Shown here: positions 38,865 through 48,400 of the stretch, piece after piece
Numbering within the stretch: the first letter of the stretch is position 1
Layout of the letters: every line of letters starts with the position of its first letter
Assembly: GCF_004197395.1 (NCBI RefSeq)
Contig: NZ_SELS01000043.1
Coordinates: 1 to 64,000 of the forward strand
DNA from: Paraburkholderia sp. UYCP14C
GTDB taxonomy: Bacteria; Pseudomonadota; Gammaproteobacteria; Burkholderiales; Burkholderiaceae
Length of the DNA: 64,000 nt
Direction: 5' to 3'
Program-made: the position numbers and the translations under genes
The notes under the pieces: model-generated
Database searches by the model: none
Told to the model about the DNA's origin: nothing
What the model saw: only the letters and a program-made list of their open reading frames with translations

Positions 38865-39890
38865 ATGAACAGCAATCGTGGTGCGGTTCCCGCTGGCTTC
38901 TTCGGTATCGCGGTGGGCTCGTTGGCGCTTGCCAACCTGTGGCGCGTGGCAATCCGGCTGTGGCAGCTGCCGGCCGTCGTGGGCAGCGCGGTGACGGTCG
39001 CGGCGCTTGCCGTCTGGGTCATCCTTCTGTTCGGCTATGCGCACAAGTGGTTCGCGCAGACCGCCGACGCACGCGCCGAACTGGACCATCCGGTGCAGTC
39101 TTCGTTCGTCGCGCTCGTGCCGATCTCGACGCTGCTCGCCGCGCAACTGCTGCAGCCGTACGCGCATACCCTCGCGCTGACGCTGTACGGCATCGCGGCG
39201 GTCGGGCAGCTTGGGCTCGGCGTCTATCTGCAGGGCAAGCTGTGGCAAGGCGGGCGCAAGCCTGAGCTCACCACGCCGGCGATCTATCTGCCGACGGTCG
39301 GATCGGGTTTCGTCGCGGCGGCGAGCTCGGCCGCATTCGGTTTCCATCAACTGGGCGCGCTGTTTTTCGGCGGCGGCATGCTGGCGTGGCTCGCGCTCGA
39401 ATCGATGATCCTGCATCGCGCCGCCGTCCATGAACCGCTGCCCGAAGCGCTGCGCCCGACCCTCGGCGTGCAACTCGCGCCGCCGGTCGTCGGTGGCGTC
39501 GCGTACCTGAGCCTCACCACCGGCACGCCCGATCTGTTCGCCTACGCGCTGCTCGGCTACGGTCTCTATCAGGCTCTGATGCTGCTGCGTTTGCTGCCGT
39601 GGATCCGCCAACAGGCGTTCGTGCCCGGCTACTGGGCGTTCAGCTTCGGCGTGGCGGCGCTGCCGACGATGGCGCTGCGTCTCGTCGAACGCGGCGCGAC
39701 GGGTCCGATCGAATTCGCGGCACCGGTTCTGTTCGTGGTGTCGAACGCGATCATCGCGATCCTGGCGGTGAAGACGCTTCAGCTGCTCGTGCAAGGCAAG
39801 CTGCTCCCGCCCGTGGCGGCAAGCTCGAGCGCCGCTGCGGCGCCGGTCAGGCAAGTCGCGACGGCCGCGCGGATCGCCCGAGCTCAATGA
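38865..39890 (+). CDS. tehA: TehA/SLAC1-family membrane transporter
   Basis: This 341-residue inner-membrane protein has about ten helices and TehA features: VPAGFFGIAVGSLALANLWR at the start, then blocks including YLPTVGSGFVAAASSAAFGF and PAxY-type packing. Family members are anion channels or C4-dicarboxylate/tellurite-resistance exporters. GGAGG precedes the ATG. It is monocistronic, ending in a terminator shared with the convergent DUF4126 gene. The substrate is unknown. Confidence 0.85.
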   Translation: MNSNRGAVPAGFFGIAVGSLALANLWRVAIRLWQLPAVVGSAVTVAALAVWVILLFGYAHKWFAQTADARAELDHPVQSSFVALVPISTLLAAQLLQPYAHTLALTLYGIAAVGQLGLGVYLQGKLWQGGRKPELTTPAIYLPTVGSGFVAAASSAAFGFHQLGALFFGGGMLAWLALESMILHRAAVHEPLPEALRPTLGVQLAPPVVGGVAYLSLTTGTPDLFAYALLGYGLYQALMLLRLLPWIRQQAFVPGYWAFSFGVAALPTMALRLVERGATGPIEFAAPVLFVVSNAIIAILAVKTLQLLVQGKLLPPVAASSSAAAAPVRQVATAARIARAQ

Positions 39891-39947
39891 GCGCGGGGTA
39901 ACGACGCCAGCCGCTCAGGCGAACCCGGCGACAGAACTCAGCAACAG

Positions 39948-39983
39948 AACGCGGCGGCGACGTGCAAAGCGTCCCGCCGCGTT
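39948..39983. terminator. Bidirectional terminator between tehA and the DUF4126 gene
   Basis: AACGCGGCGG pairs with CCGCCGCGTT around a 16-base loop between convergent genes. Confidence 0.65.
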
Positions 39984-40005
39984 TGCATTTGGGTTGGCGT
40001 ACGTG

Positions 40006-40497
40006 TCAGAACCCGTGCAACGACACGACGATCAACGCAGCCGCGACGATTGCGACCACGTCCTCGATCAACGCCGCGGGCGCATCGCGCCCGAACATGC
40101 TCGCGAGCGAACTGCGCACCTTCGCGCCGCCCAGCGTGCCGATCACCGCGCCTACCGCACCGACCACCGCGCCAAGCACCCCGACGATCATGCCGCCCGC
40201 GAGGCCGCCATGCGCGCCGCTGATCGCCGCGCCGCTCAGCGCGCCGAGCACGATACGCGCGCCGAACTGCAACGGCACCTTGCGGCTCGGCGTTTCGGGC
40301 AATTGATCAGTGACCAGCTCGATGAGCGCCAGCACGCTGAAGATATACGGCGTGGCCGTGAAGCCGAGGAACGCGAGCGGCGTGCCTTGCAGTGGCAGCC
40401 ATCCCAGACGCGCGGCCCAACTGACGGCGGTGGGGGCGATCATCGCGCGAAGGCCGGCGACGACGCCAATGAACAAGGCCAGAACGTACACGGACAT
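40006..40497 (-). CDS. DUF4126 membrane protein
   Basis: This 163-residue protein has about four to five hydrophobic segments: VYVLALFIGVVAGLRAMIAP at the start, ISGAHGGLAGGMIVGVLGAV in the Gly-rich middle, and IEDVVAIVAAALIVVSLHGF at the end. This layout matches the DUF4126 family of small inner-membrane proteins of unknown role. ATG 40497 gives the family start. Confidence 0.8.
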   Translation of the reverse strand: MSVYVLALFIGVVAGLRAMIAPTAVSWAARLGWLPLQGTPLAFLGFTATPYIFSVLALIELVTDQLPETPSRKVPLQFGARIVLGALSGAAISGAHGGLAGGMIVGVLGAVVGAVGAVIGTLGGAKVRSSLASMFGRDAPAALIEDVVAIVAAALIVVSLHGF

Positions 40498-40836
40498 AGC
40501 GGACTCCCGATCGAGGGCAAGGATGCAAGGTTGCACGAGCCGACGGCTTACCTGGACGAACGTCGGCAGAACATGTCGAGCATTCCATCTGGACAGTCAA
40601 CTTCTCACCACCTACATCGAGGCAATCCGCAGTGCGCGTTCACCGTTGCTCACCATGCCGACGCCTCACTGCCTAGCCGCCACCGTGCGTCTGGCGCTGC
40701 ACCGGGCGGGCGATTGCCCCCATCGATGTGGCCCTAGTGTCGCACAATTCGACTGGCGAATAACAGCCAGGAAATCGGCGAAGCGGGCCGATGATGATAA
40801 GTTAGCCCACTCCCAAGAAAATCTTGCATCTGCGCT
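40498..40836. other. Divergent intergenic region, no gene seen
   Basis: This 339 bp stretch lies between the DUF4126 gene and the LysR gene. The overlapping short frames have neither family features nor ribosome binding sites. It probably holds the promoters of both neighbours; a T-N11-A LysR box was not identified with confidence. Confidence 0.3.
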
Positions 40837-41715
40837 ATGAGACCGTATCTCCCGCTGAACGCGCTGCGCGCGTTCGAATCGTCGGCGCGGCATCTGAGCT
40901 TCACGCGCGCCGCGCAAGAGCTGAACGTGACCCAGGCCGCGGTCAGCCAGCAGGTTCGCTCGCTGGAGGAGCGGCTCGGCACCGCGCTATTCAAGCGTTT
41001 GCCGCGCGGCCTCGCGATGACCGACGAAGGGCTCGCGCTGCGGCCCGTGCTGTCCGACGCGTTCGATCGGATCGAGGCGGTGCTCAAACAGTTCGACGGC
41101 GGCCATTTTCACGAGGTGCTGACGGTCGGCGTAGTCGGCACGTTCGCGGTCGGCTGGCTGATGCCGCGTCTGAAGTCGTTTCGCGACGCCCATCCGTTCG
41201 TCGAGCTGCGGCTCCTGACCAACAACAACCTCGTCGACCTCGCGACCGAAGGGCTCGATTTCGCGATCCGTTTCGGCGACGGCACGTGGCCCGGGTCGCT
41301 CGCCACCAAACTGCTCGACGCGCCGCTCGCGCTGCTCTGCACGCCCGAGATCGCCGCGCGCCTCACGCGGCCCGACGATCTGGCCAACGAAACGCTGCTG
41401 CGCTCGTACCGCATGGACGACTGGATGAACTGGTTCGCGGCCGCGGGCATCGCGCCGCGGCCGGTCCGCGGACCGGTGTTCGATTCGTCTCGGCTGATGG
41501 TGGAGGCGGCGATACAGGGCGCGGGCATCGCGCTCGCGCCTGCTTTGATGTTCGAACGGGAGATCAATACCGGGCGCCTGGTGCGCCCGTTCGACGTCGA
41601 GGTCAAGGCGGGCAGTTACTGGCTGACCTGCCTGAAGGGCAGGCCGATGACACCGGCGATGCTGCTATTCAGTCAGTGGCTCGCGAAGGAAGCGGCCACG
41701 GCCGGCAGCGAATGA
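40837..41715 (+). CDS. LysR-family regulator, AmpR/GcvA-like
   Basis: This 292-residue LysR protein starts with the AmpR/GcvA-type headpiece LPLNALRAFESSARHLSFTR, followed by AAQELNVTQAAVSQQVRSLE. Its effector domain has LATEGLDFAIRFGDGTWPG, then GAGIALAPALMFEREINTGR. AmpR proteins control a divergent beta-lactamase gene, but none is next to it here: the divergent neighbour is a DUF4126 gene. A GcvA-like role is equally possible. It is convergent with the gene at 41720 across only 4 bp. Confidence 0.88.
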   Translation: MRPYLPLNALRAFESSARHLSFTRAAQELNVTQAAVSQQVRSLEERLGTALFKRLPRGLAMTDEGLALRPVLSDAFDRIEAVLKQFDGGHFHEVLTVGVVGTFAVGWLMPRLKSFRDAHPFVELRLLTNNNLVDLATEGLDFAIRFGDGTWPGSLATKLLDAPLALLCTPEIAARLTRPDDLANETLLRSYRMDDWMNWFAAAGIAPRPVRGPVFDSSRLMVEAAIQGAGIALAPALMFEREINTGRLVRPFDVEVKAGSYWLTCLKGRPMTPAMLLFSQWLAKEAATAGSE

Positions 41716-41719
41716 CCTG

Positions 41720-41971
41720 CTACGCGGCCGTGCGGCAGCATCCGTTCATCGCGGGCCGCTCGGCCTGGGGCGGAAACACGTTCCACGAACCGTCGCCGTG
41801 GCGGAAGAAAAAAATCGACAGCAAGCCTTCCGGCTTCAACGCCTGTACACATACATAGCGCTGCTGCTGCGACGCGCGATGGCAGAACCGCACGACGCGC
41901 GCGGGCATCGACGGCGTGGGCGCGAGCCATTTGTCGACGACCCAGTGCAAGCTCTTTTCCGCGGCAACCAT
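41720..41971 (-). CDS. Hypothetical protein (83 aa), next to LRAT gene
   Basis: GAGGAGAACATC before the ATG is a strong ribosome binding site. The product (MVAAEKSLHWVVDKWLAPTP, ending MNGCCRTAA) is small and basic, with several Cys and aromatic residues and no signal peptide. I do not recognise it. It lies 40 bp downstream of the LRAT gene and probably shares its transcript. Confidence 0.6.
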   Translation of the reverse strand: MVAAEKSLHWVVDKWLAPTPSMPARVVRFCHRASQQQRYVCVQALKPEGLLSIFFFRHGDGSWNVFPPQAERPAMNGCCRTAA

Positions 41972-42011
41972 GATGTTCTCCTCGAATCGTTCCGTACCCG
42001 GCGCGCTGCGT

Positions 42012-42542
42012 TCACGCGACGAGCGCGAGTTGCGCGAGTTGCGCGACGTGGTGATCGTGCCTCGTGCCGCTCTCGACGAACGCCTTCACGAGGCACAGCA
42101 GCGCACGAACACCCGTGCGCGGATGGCGCAGGCAGCAATGCACCTGTTCGCTGCGGCTTTCGCCGAGCAGGCACCACGCGCAGAAGTGTTCGCAGTTGTT
42201 GGTCAGCAGGCGATAGCGGTTTTCGCCGAGGCGGGAGCGGGCGCGGCTCACTGCTTCAGCGCCGACGTAGATCGCGCTCGGCGTCGCGCGGACCGACAGC
42301 GAATGACCGGCGGCGAAGCGCGCCAGTTCGACTTCCTCCACCGGCCCGCGATGCGCGGAGCTCGCAAAGCCCGAGTAGTGCACGACGCGGCCATTGCCGA
42401 CATAGATGCCGTGATGTTCGTAGCCATTGCGTTGCGTCACCAGATGGGCGCCGATCGGCAGATCGATCGTCGATGATGCGGTGTCGCAAGCGGCTGCGGA
42501 TTGCGGGTCGTCGTCGCGTGTATCGAGCATTTGGGTGTTCAT
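42012..42542 (-). CDS. LRAT-domain protein (NlpC/P60-related acyltransferase fold)
   Basis: This 176-residue protein has the LRAT block GAHLVTQRNGYEHHGIYVGN, with the catalytic His in YEHHGIY and a second His in GRVVHYSG. The nucleophile block is LTNNCEHFCAWCLLG, with Cys in NCEHF. LRAT enzymes transfer acyl groups through a Cys thioester; bacterial members are mostly uncharacterised. GAGG precedes ATG 42542. It is divergent from the precursor gene at 42994, so a link to the peptide system is possible but unproven. Confidence 0.85.
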   Translation of the reverse strand: MNTQMLDTRDDDPQSAAACDTASSTIDLPIGAHLVTQRNGYEHHGIYVGNGRVVHYSGFASSAHRGPVEEVELARFAAGHSLSVRATPSAIYVGAEAVSRARSRLGENRYRLLTNNCEHFCAWCLLGESRSEQVHCCLRHPRTGVRALLCLVKAFVESGTRHDHHVAQLAQLALVA

Positions 42543-42993
42543 GGCTGGCCTCGTTTCGCATTTCCAACACTGTTGCGACAGCTTTTGCATCATCCGGGCC
42601 ATGCGCCGAAAAGCCCCTGTTTACGGGGTTGTCGGCCGATCGAGCGGTTTTCTGAAGAGGTGGATGTCAGTACGGGACCAACAGAAATCGCGCTGATCTG
42701 TTGGCGCACAACGCTCATTTGAGCGTCGTGGCGCGCGTCGATTTCACGTCAGTGGAGATTGCGTGGGACGCCGATAAATGTGTTGGGTCCCACACCTGTT
42801 CGAAGGTGGGCTTGTTGGCCGCGAGCCGACCGATTGCATCGGGCGCGCTCGGGATGAAACCGCGAAACGCACGCCAGTCAATGCGCCGCGGGCTTCGCGT
42901 CGAATCCGCCCCCCATTGGCATGGCCTTTGCACCATCTGGCACAGAGTCCATTCAGCCGCGCGCATTGCACACGCGGTCAACCGGAGAACGAC
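42543..42993. other. Divergent intergenic region with sigma-54 promoter
   Basis: This 451 bp stretch lies between the LRAT gene and precursor P1. It holds a sigma-54 promoter at 42917-42932. A short plus-strand frame near 42740-42800 encodes a ferredoxin-like-looking piece but has no start signal and no further support. No gene is called. Confidence 0.5.
42917..42932 (+). promoter_or_regulatory. Sigma-54 promoter of precursor P1 (TGGCATGGCCTTTGCA)
   Basis: This is a match to TGGCAY-R-N4-TTGCW with the invariant GG and GC 10 bp apart. It lies 61 bp before the P1 start codon. The phosphatase gene downstream should share the transcript. Confidence 0.8.
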
Positions 42994-43281
42994 ATGTCCT
43001 GCATCAAATTGAACGACCTCACCTTGAACCTCGCGCTCGATCGCAAAGCGATGGCGGCAATTCGCGGCGGCGGCGGCGCCCCGTGGATTTATGGTTGGAT
43101 TCAGCCTTACGTGCCGCAAACGCCGAGCATTGGTCCGGTGGTCAATCTGTACGAGGTCTCCAACAACTTCTATGCTAACCAGATGATCAACCAGTTCCAG
43201 TCGGTCGACGTGCGCAATACCGGCGCGAACGCGACCCTCACCGTGTCTCCGGACGCACGCAACCGAAACGATATGGTGTAG
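42994..43281 (+). CDS. Double-glycine leader peptide precursor P1
   Basis: This 95-residue precursor has leader MSCIKLNDLT and LDRKAMAAIRGG, with GG at residues 25-26, then a 69-residue core (GGAPWIYGWIQPY, VSNNFYANQMINQFQ). The leader fits the LxxxxMxxIxGG pattern cut by C39 peptidases. The core has no Cys and is rich in Asn, Gln and aromatic residues, unlike lanthipeptides; parts of it recall P2 and P3 (a QMINQF-like block, then Asn/Ala-rich sequence). GGAG and ATG 42994 fix the start; longer upstream frames lack the leader. It is transcribed from a sigma-54 promoter together with the PP2C gene 5 bp later. Confidence 0.85.
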   Translation: MSCIKLNDLTLNLALDRKAMAAIRGGGGAPWIYGWIQPYVPQTPSIGPVVNLYEVSNNFYANQMINQFQSVDVRNTGANATLTVSPDARNRNDMV

Positions 43282-43286
43282 CCGTT

Positions 43287-44057
43287 GTGACCTGCGAGAG
43301 CCAATTTCGCTGGACCTCGTCCGCGCGTTCCGACGCGGGACGGGTGCGCGAAATCAACGAAGACGCCTGCCTCGACGAGCCCGAAGCCGGACGCTGGGCC
43401 GTCGCCGATGGGATGGGCGGGCACGCGGTCGGCGATGTCGCGAGCCGCACCGTGATCGACGCGCTGACGCAACTGGCCGCCCCCCGCGGCCTCAGAATGC
43501 TGATCGCCGATGTACGCGCACGTCTGCAAACCGCGAACCGTCAATTGCGCGACGAAGCCGCGCGCCGCCAGGTGCAGCGCATCGGCAGCACCGTGGTCGT
43601 GTTGCTTGCCTGCGATCGCTTCTGCGGCTACGTATGGGCCGGCGACAGCCGCATCTACCTGTATCGCGATGGACACTTGCGGCAACTGACGCGTGATCAC
43701 AGCCAGGTCGAAGAACTACGCTCGCTCGGCGTCATCACCGAGGAAGAGGCGCGCCATCATCCGGCGCATCACATGATCACGCGCGCGGTCGGTGCAACGG
43801 ATCAGCTCGAACTCGACGAAGATGCGATCGAAGTCGCCGACGGCGACGTGTTCCTGTTGTGCAGCGATGGCCTCAGCAACGAACTGAGCGACGCCGAGAT
43901 CGCCGACGTGCTGACCTCGACGGAACGCGCAAACGCATGTTGCGAACTCGTCGACCTCGCGCTCGCGCGCGGCGGGCGCGACAACATCACCGCGGTGGTC
44001 GTCGAAGCGCAGGACCCGAATGCGGCGGACAAGACCTTGCTGAATCCGGCGCCGTGA
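43287..44057 (+). CDS. PP2C-family Ser/Thr protein phosphatase
   Basis: This 256-residue cytosolic phosphatase of the PppA/PrpC/Stp type has RVREINEDACLDEP (metal Asp), WAVADGMGGHAVGDVAS, YVWAGDSRIYLYRDG, DVFLLCSDGLSNELSD and GGRDNITAVVVE, all the metal-binding Asp motifs of the family. It removes phosphate from Ser/Thr (Mn2+/Mg2+) and probably opposes the kinase at 59190. The start is GTG 43287, 5 bp after the P1 stop and without its own ribosome binding site, so translation is coupled to the precursor. Confidence 0.93.
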   Translation: MTCESQFRWTSSARSDAGRVREINEDACLDEPEAGRWAVADGMGGHAVGDVASRTVIDALTQLAAPRGLRMLIADVRARLQTANRQLRDEAARRQVQRIGSTVVVLLACDRFCGYVWAGDSRIYLYRDGHLRQLTRDHSQVEELRSLGVITEEEARHHPAHHMITRAVGATDQLELDEDAIEVADGDVFLLCSDGLSNELSDAEIADVLTSTERANACCELVDLALARGGRDNITAVVVEAQDPNAADKTLLNPAP

Positions 44058-44075
44058 AGGTGTTCAGGCGCGCGC

Positions 44076-44095
44076 TTCACTGAGCCCTCAGTGAA
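44076..44095. terminator. Palindrome between convergent genes
   Basis: TTCACTGAG and CTCAGTGAA form a perfect 9 bp inverted repeat in the 45 bp gap between the phosphatase and the sigma-54 activator gene. No T run follows. Confidence 0.4.
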
Positions 44096-44102
44096 CTATC
44101 AC

Positions 44103-45458
44103 TCAACCCTCGTCGTCTTCGTCGTCGCGTTCGTTCGCGCCGTTTTTCGTGGGCGGCGCGTTGCGATTGCGGAAATCCTTCGAGTGCAGCCCGTGCTTTT
44201 TCAGCAGCATCTGCAAGTGCGAGCGATTCATATCGATGCGCCGCGCCAGTTCGGCGACGGTCCCGCTGACTTCACGCAGTCCGCGTTCGAGGAACGCTTT
44301 TTCGGCGTCGTCGCTGGCCGCCCGCTTAGCGTCGCTCAACGACATCAGATTCGCGACGCTGATCGGCTGCTCGCCGCTTGCCTGCCCGCCATCCGCCTGC
44401 GCCGCCGCGGAACCGGGTGCGGCGGGTCGCATATCGAGCGGCAAATGCTCGACGTCGGCCATATCTGCAGCCAGACATGAAATGCGGTACATCACGTTGC
44501 GCAATTCGCGGATGTTGCCCGGATACGCATAGCTCAACAGAAAGTCCCGCAAACGCGGCGTCAATCTGACCGGCCGTCGTTTCAGCGTGCCCGCCGCCTC
44601 GTCGCCGAACCACGCTATCAGCAGCGGAATTTCGTCGCGCCGTTCACGCAGCGGCGGCAGCGTCACGTGAATCACGCTGAGCCGGTAGAACAGATCCTCG
44701 CGAAACCGGCCTTCCTCGCTGAGCTTGCGCAGATTGCGATTGGTCGCCGCGACGATGCGCGTGTCGACCGCGATCGTTTCGTCGGAGCCGACCCGTTGAA
44801 TCTCGTGCGCTTCGAGCACACGCAGCAGCTTGACCTGACCTGCGAGCGGCAACTCGCCGATTTCGTCGAGAAAGATCGTGCCCGTATGCGCGCTTTCGAA
44901 TTTGCCCTTGCGGTCGTTCGACGCGCCAGTGAATGCGCCCTTGCGATGCCCGAACAGTTCCGATTCGAGCAGATTGTCCGGAATCGCGCCGCAGTTCACC
45001 GAAATGAACGGCTTGTCCGCACGCGCGCCGTTCGCATGAATCACTTTCGCCATCAGTTCCTTGCCGGTGCCGCTTTCGCCGTCGATCAGTACCGGCAAAT
45101 CGGTTGGCGCCGCCTTCTCCGCGATTTCGAGCGATTCGAGCAAGCGCGGATTGTCGCCGAACGTGCCTTCGAAAATGAAGCTGCGTTCGAGCAGCGCCTT
45201 GCGGCGCGCACCGCGCGATTGCTCCACGCTCGTTTGCGGCTCGCCCGCGGTGGCCGCCTGCACGAAGCGCTCCTTGTGCGAAAGCTGCATCACTTCGTCG
45301 CGCAGCGACGTGGCCTGCCTCAGCAGCTTGTCGATATCGGCGCGTTCGAGCCGCGACGACCAGCGCAGCGTGGAGCGCAGGATCTCGATCCGCTCGATCA
45401 GTCCCGCGTACGAGATCGCGGGACTCGCCTCTTCAACCTGGTCGAGTATCTTCATCAT
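44103..45458 (-). CDS. Sigma-54-dependent activator without receiver domain
   Basis: This is a 451-residue enhancer-binding protein. Residues 1-95 form a helical domain with no receiver, GAF or PAS signature. The AAA+ core has Walker [10 protein letters not shown] (about 127), the sigma-54 contact loop GAFTGA (174-179) and Walker [10 protein letters not shown]. The C-terminal Fis-type helix-turn-helix reads [20 protein letters not shown], and the tail is acidic. It overlaps the transporter stop by 4 bases (ATGA), so it is made with the export machine. Four sigma-54 promoters lie before precursor genes in this locus, making it their likely activator. It lacks a phospho-Asp, so control must come from elsewhere, perhaps from the Ser/Thr kinase set. 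Confidence 0.93.
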   Translation of the reverse strand: MMKILDQVEEASPAISYAGLIERIEILRSTLRWSSRLERADIDKLLRQATSLRDEVMQLSHKERFVQAATAGEPQTSVEQSRGARRKALLERSFIFEGTFGDNPRLLESLEIAEKAAPTDLPVLIDGESGTGKELMAKVIHANGARADKPFISVNCGAIPDNLLESELFGHRKGAFTGASNDRKGKFESAHTGTIFLDEIGELPLAGQVKLLRVLEAHEIQRVGSDETIAVDTRIVAATNRNLRKLSEEGRFREDLFYRLSVIHVTLPPLRERRDEIPLLIAWFGDEAAGTLKRRPVRLTPRLRDFLLSYAYPGNIRELRNVMYRISCLAADMADVEHLPLDMRPAAPGSAAAQADGGQASGEQPISVANLMSLSDAKRAASDDAEKAFLERGLREVSGTVAELARRIDMNRSHLQMLLKKHGLHSKDFRNRNAPPTKNGANERDDEDDEG

Positions 45459-48400
45459 GATGCACTCAACTGTTTCTGCACGAGCTGATAGTACATGCCG
45501 CCGCGCTGGATCAGTTCCTCGTGACGGCCCTGTTCGACGATCGCGCCTTCATAGAGCACGAGAATCTTGTCCGCGCGCATGATCGTGCTGAGCCGATGCG
45601 CGATGATCACCGCCGTGCGGCCTTTCAGGATCTCCTGCATATTGCCGAGAATATTGCTTTCCGATTGCGAGTCGAGCGCCGACGTCGCCTCGTCGAACAC
45701 GAGCAGACGCGGATCGTGATACAACGCGCGCGCAATGCACAAACGCTGAATCTGACCGCCCGACAAGCCGATACCGCGCTCGCCGACGATCTGTTCATAG
45801 CCGAGCGGCATCTTGCTGATGAAGCCGTGCGCGTCGGCCATCTTCGCGACTTCCTCGATACGGCGGCGCTCCGGTGCGTCGTCGCCGCTCGCGATGTTCT
45901 CGGCGATCGTGCCCGAGAACAGCAGATTGCTTTGCATCACGTAGCCGATCTGCGCGCGAAAATACGCCTTGTCGATCACGCCGGAGTCATAGCCGTCGAT
46001 CGTCATTTTCCCTTCGCTCGGCTGATAGAAGCCGACCAGCAGCTTCGCGAGCGTGGTCTTGCCCGACCCGCTGCGCCCGACGATCGCGACCAGTTCGCCG
46101 GGCTTGATATCGAAGCTGATGTTCTCCAGAACATAAGCGGAATCCTCTTCGCCATAGCGGAAATACACGCCCTGCAGGCTGATTTCACCTTGCAGTTCCG
46201 GCAGCATCACGCGCGAAGGCAAATCCTGCGGCTTCTGTTCGGGCTCGATATCGAGCACGTCGCCGAGCCGTTCCATCGCGACACCCGCATCGTTGAGCAT
46301 GCTCCACAAGCCGACGAGACCCATCAGCGGACTCAGTACGCTGCCCATGAACGCATTGAACGCGATCAGCTGACCGATCGTCAATTCCCGCGCGAGGACC
46401 AGATTCGCGCCGACCCAAAGAATCGCAATCGTCGTGGCCGCATTCAGCAATTGACTGCCGAAGCTGACCAGAATATTGAATGCGTGCGCGCGATACTGCA
46501 ATTCGAGCGCCTTCGCGTATTTCTTCTCCCAGCGCAGCCGCACCGGCCGCTCGATGCCCATGCCCTTGACGGTCTCGACGCCGGAGAGCGCCTCCATCAG
46601 GAACGACTTCGCCTCGGTCGACGCCGTGAACACTTCGCGGGCATAGCCCTTGATCTTCGGCGTCGCGATCACCGTGAGTCCCATGATCGGAATCACGAAC
46701 GCGATCAACACCAGCGTCATCTTCACGTTGTACACGAACATGATCGTGAAGTAGATGAAGATCATCAGCAGATTCAGCGCGGTCGTGACGGTGGATTCGG
46801 TCAGGAACGCGCGGATCGTCTGATTCTCCTGAAAGCGCGCAAAGATATCGCCGGTCTTGCGCTTCGCGAAGAACGAAAACGGCAGCGACAACGTATGCTT
46901 GAAAAACTGCGACATCATCGCGAAGTCCATGTTGCGGACCATGAAGTTCGCCAGATACGCGCGAATCGTCGACATCAACTGCGTGAAGATGTTGGAGATG
47001 ATGAGCCCACCGATCAGCATATGCAGCAGACTGACGTTCTGATGCACGATCACGCCGTCGAGAATGTTCTGAATGATCAGCGGTGGAATCACGCCGAGCA
47101 CCTGGATCACGAAGGTCGCCAGAAACAGATAGCCGAGTATCTTGCGGTATGGCTTCAGATAGCCGACAAAGCGAATCCACGGCGAGCGCTCGGCCGACAT
47201 CTGCAGCAACTGCGATCCGCCGGTAAACAATAAACAGGTGCCGCTCCAGCCCCGTTCGAAGTCTTCGACGCTCAGCTTTCTGAACCCGAGTGCAGGGTCC
47301 GCCACCCACACATACTCTTTCGACAGCCCGTACACGATCACATAGTGATAGCCTTCCCAATGCACGATGAACGGCAGATCGAAGCCGCGCAGCGAATCGA
47401 ACGTGCATTGCACGCCGCGTGTCGTGAAGCCGAGCGACTCGCCCGCGCGCGCCAGGCTGTCGAGCGTCGCGCCTTGCGTCGTCACGTTCGCGAGTTCGCG
47501 CAATTTCCCGAGCGTCATCGGAATGCCGTAATGGCGGCAGATCATTGCGAGACACGCGGCGCCGCAATCCATCTCCTCGGCCTGCTCGACGAGCGCGAAA
47601 CGCCGGATGATCTTCTCGCCGAGTTCCGGCTTGCTCTGCAGATCGAGCATCAACGGCAGCTTGCGCCGCTGTTCGAGCCGCTTTTGCCGCTGCAATTCGC
47701 GGTCGCCGTAGCGAATCCGCTCGTCGAGTACTTCCCGCAGTTTCGGATTGCGTTCGAGAATGAAGTGAACGGTGCGCTCGGGGATGACCAGCAGCCGCGT
47801 GTCGGTGGTCGCAACGACCGATGCCATCTGCTCCTGACGCATCAGACACGCCTTCTCGCCGAAGATCTCCCCTTCGCCGAGCGTCGCGAGCGTATAGTCG
47901 TGGCCCTCCTCCTGCCGCACGATGCGCACCTGGCCTTGCCGCACCACATAAAGCCGCCTGTCGTCGCGGCCGTCCTGTTTCAGAATCTCCTTGCCGGCAG
48001 CGACCCGTTTCGCGCCGACGCTGCGCACGTACTCTTCGAGTTCCGCCTTGTTCAGCTTGCCGCGCAGATCGAACAGTTGCGCGACGAAGCCTCCGGCCGA
48101 ATTGATCGCGACATAGCTGGCGACGAACGCCAACGCGGCGGCGTTGCCCGCCATCACAGGTTCGATCGCGCTGCGCGGAATGAACAGCAATTCGGTCTTG
48201 CCCGACGACCTGACCGACGCTTCGTGAACATACGAGCGCAGCATCGCAATGTCGGCAAAAATCTCGCCCGATTTGCGCACGCCCATGCTGGTTTCCTTGC
48301 CGTGCTCCTCGGTAAAGATGCGCACCGTGCCTGAGCGGATCACATAGAGACCCTCGGCCACCTCTCCAGCCGAGCACACCGTTTCGCCGAACGAATAGAA

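Noticed and set aside
42701-43012. Plus-strand frame with a ferredoxin-like piece (WDADKCVGSHTC)
   Set aside because: No ribosome binding site, only two Cys, no family-like continuation, and it overlaps the P1 promoter and start; likely chance or a remnant.
45521-47233. 570-codon plus-strand frame opposite the ABC exporter
   Set aside because: Antisense shadow; composition dominated by Arg, His, Asp and Ala with no recognisable domain.
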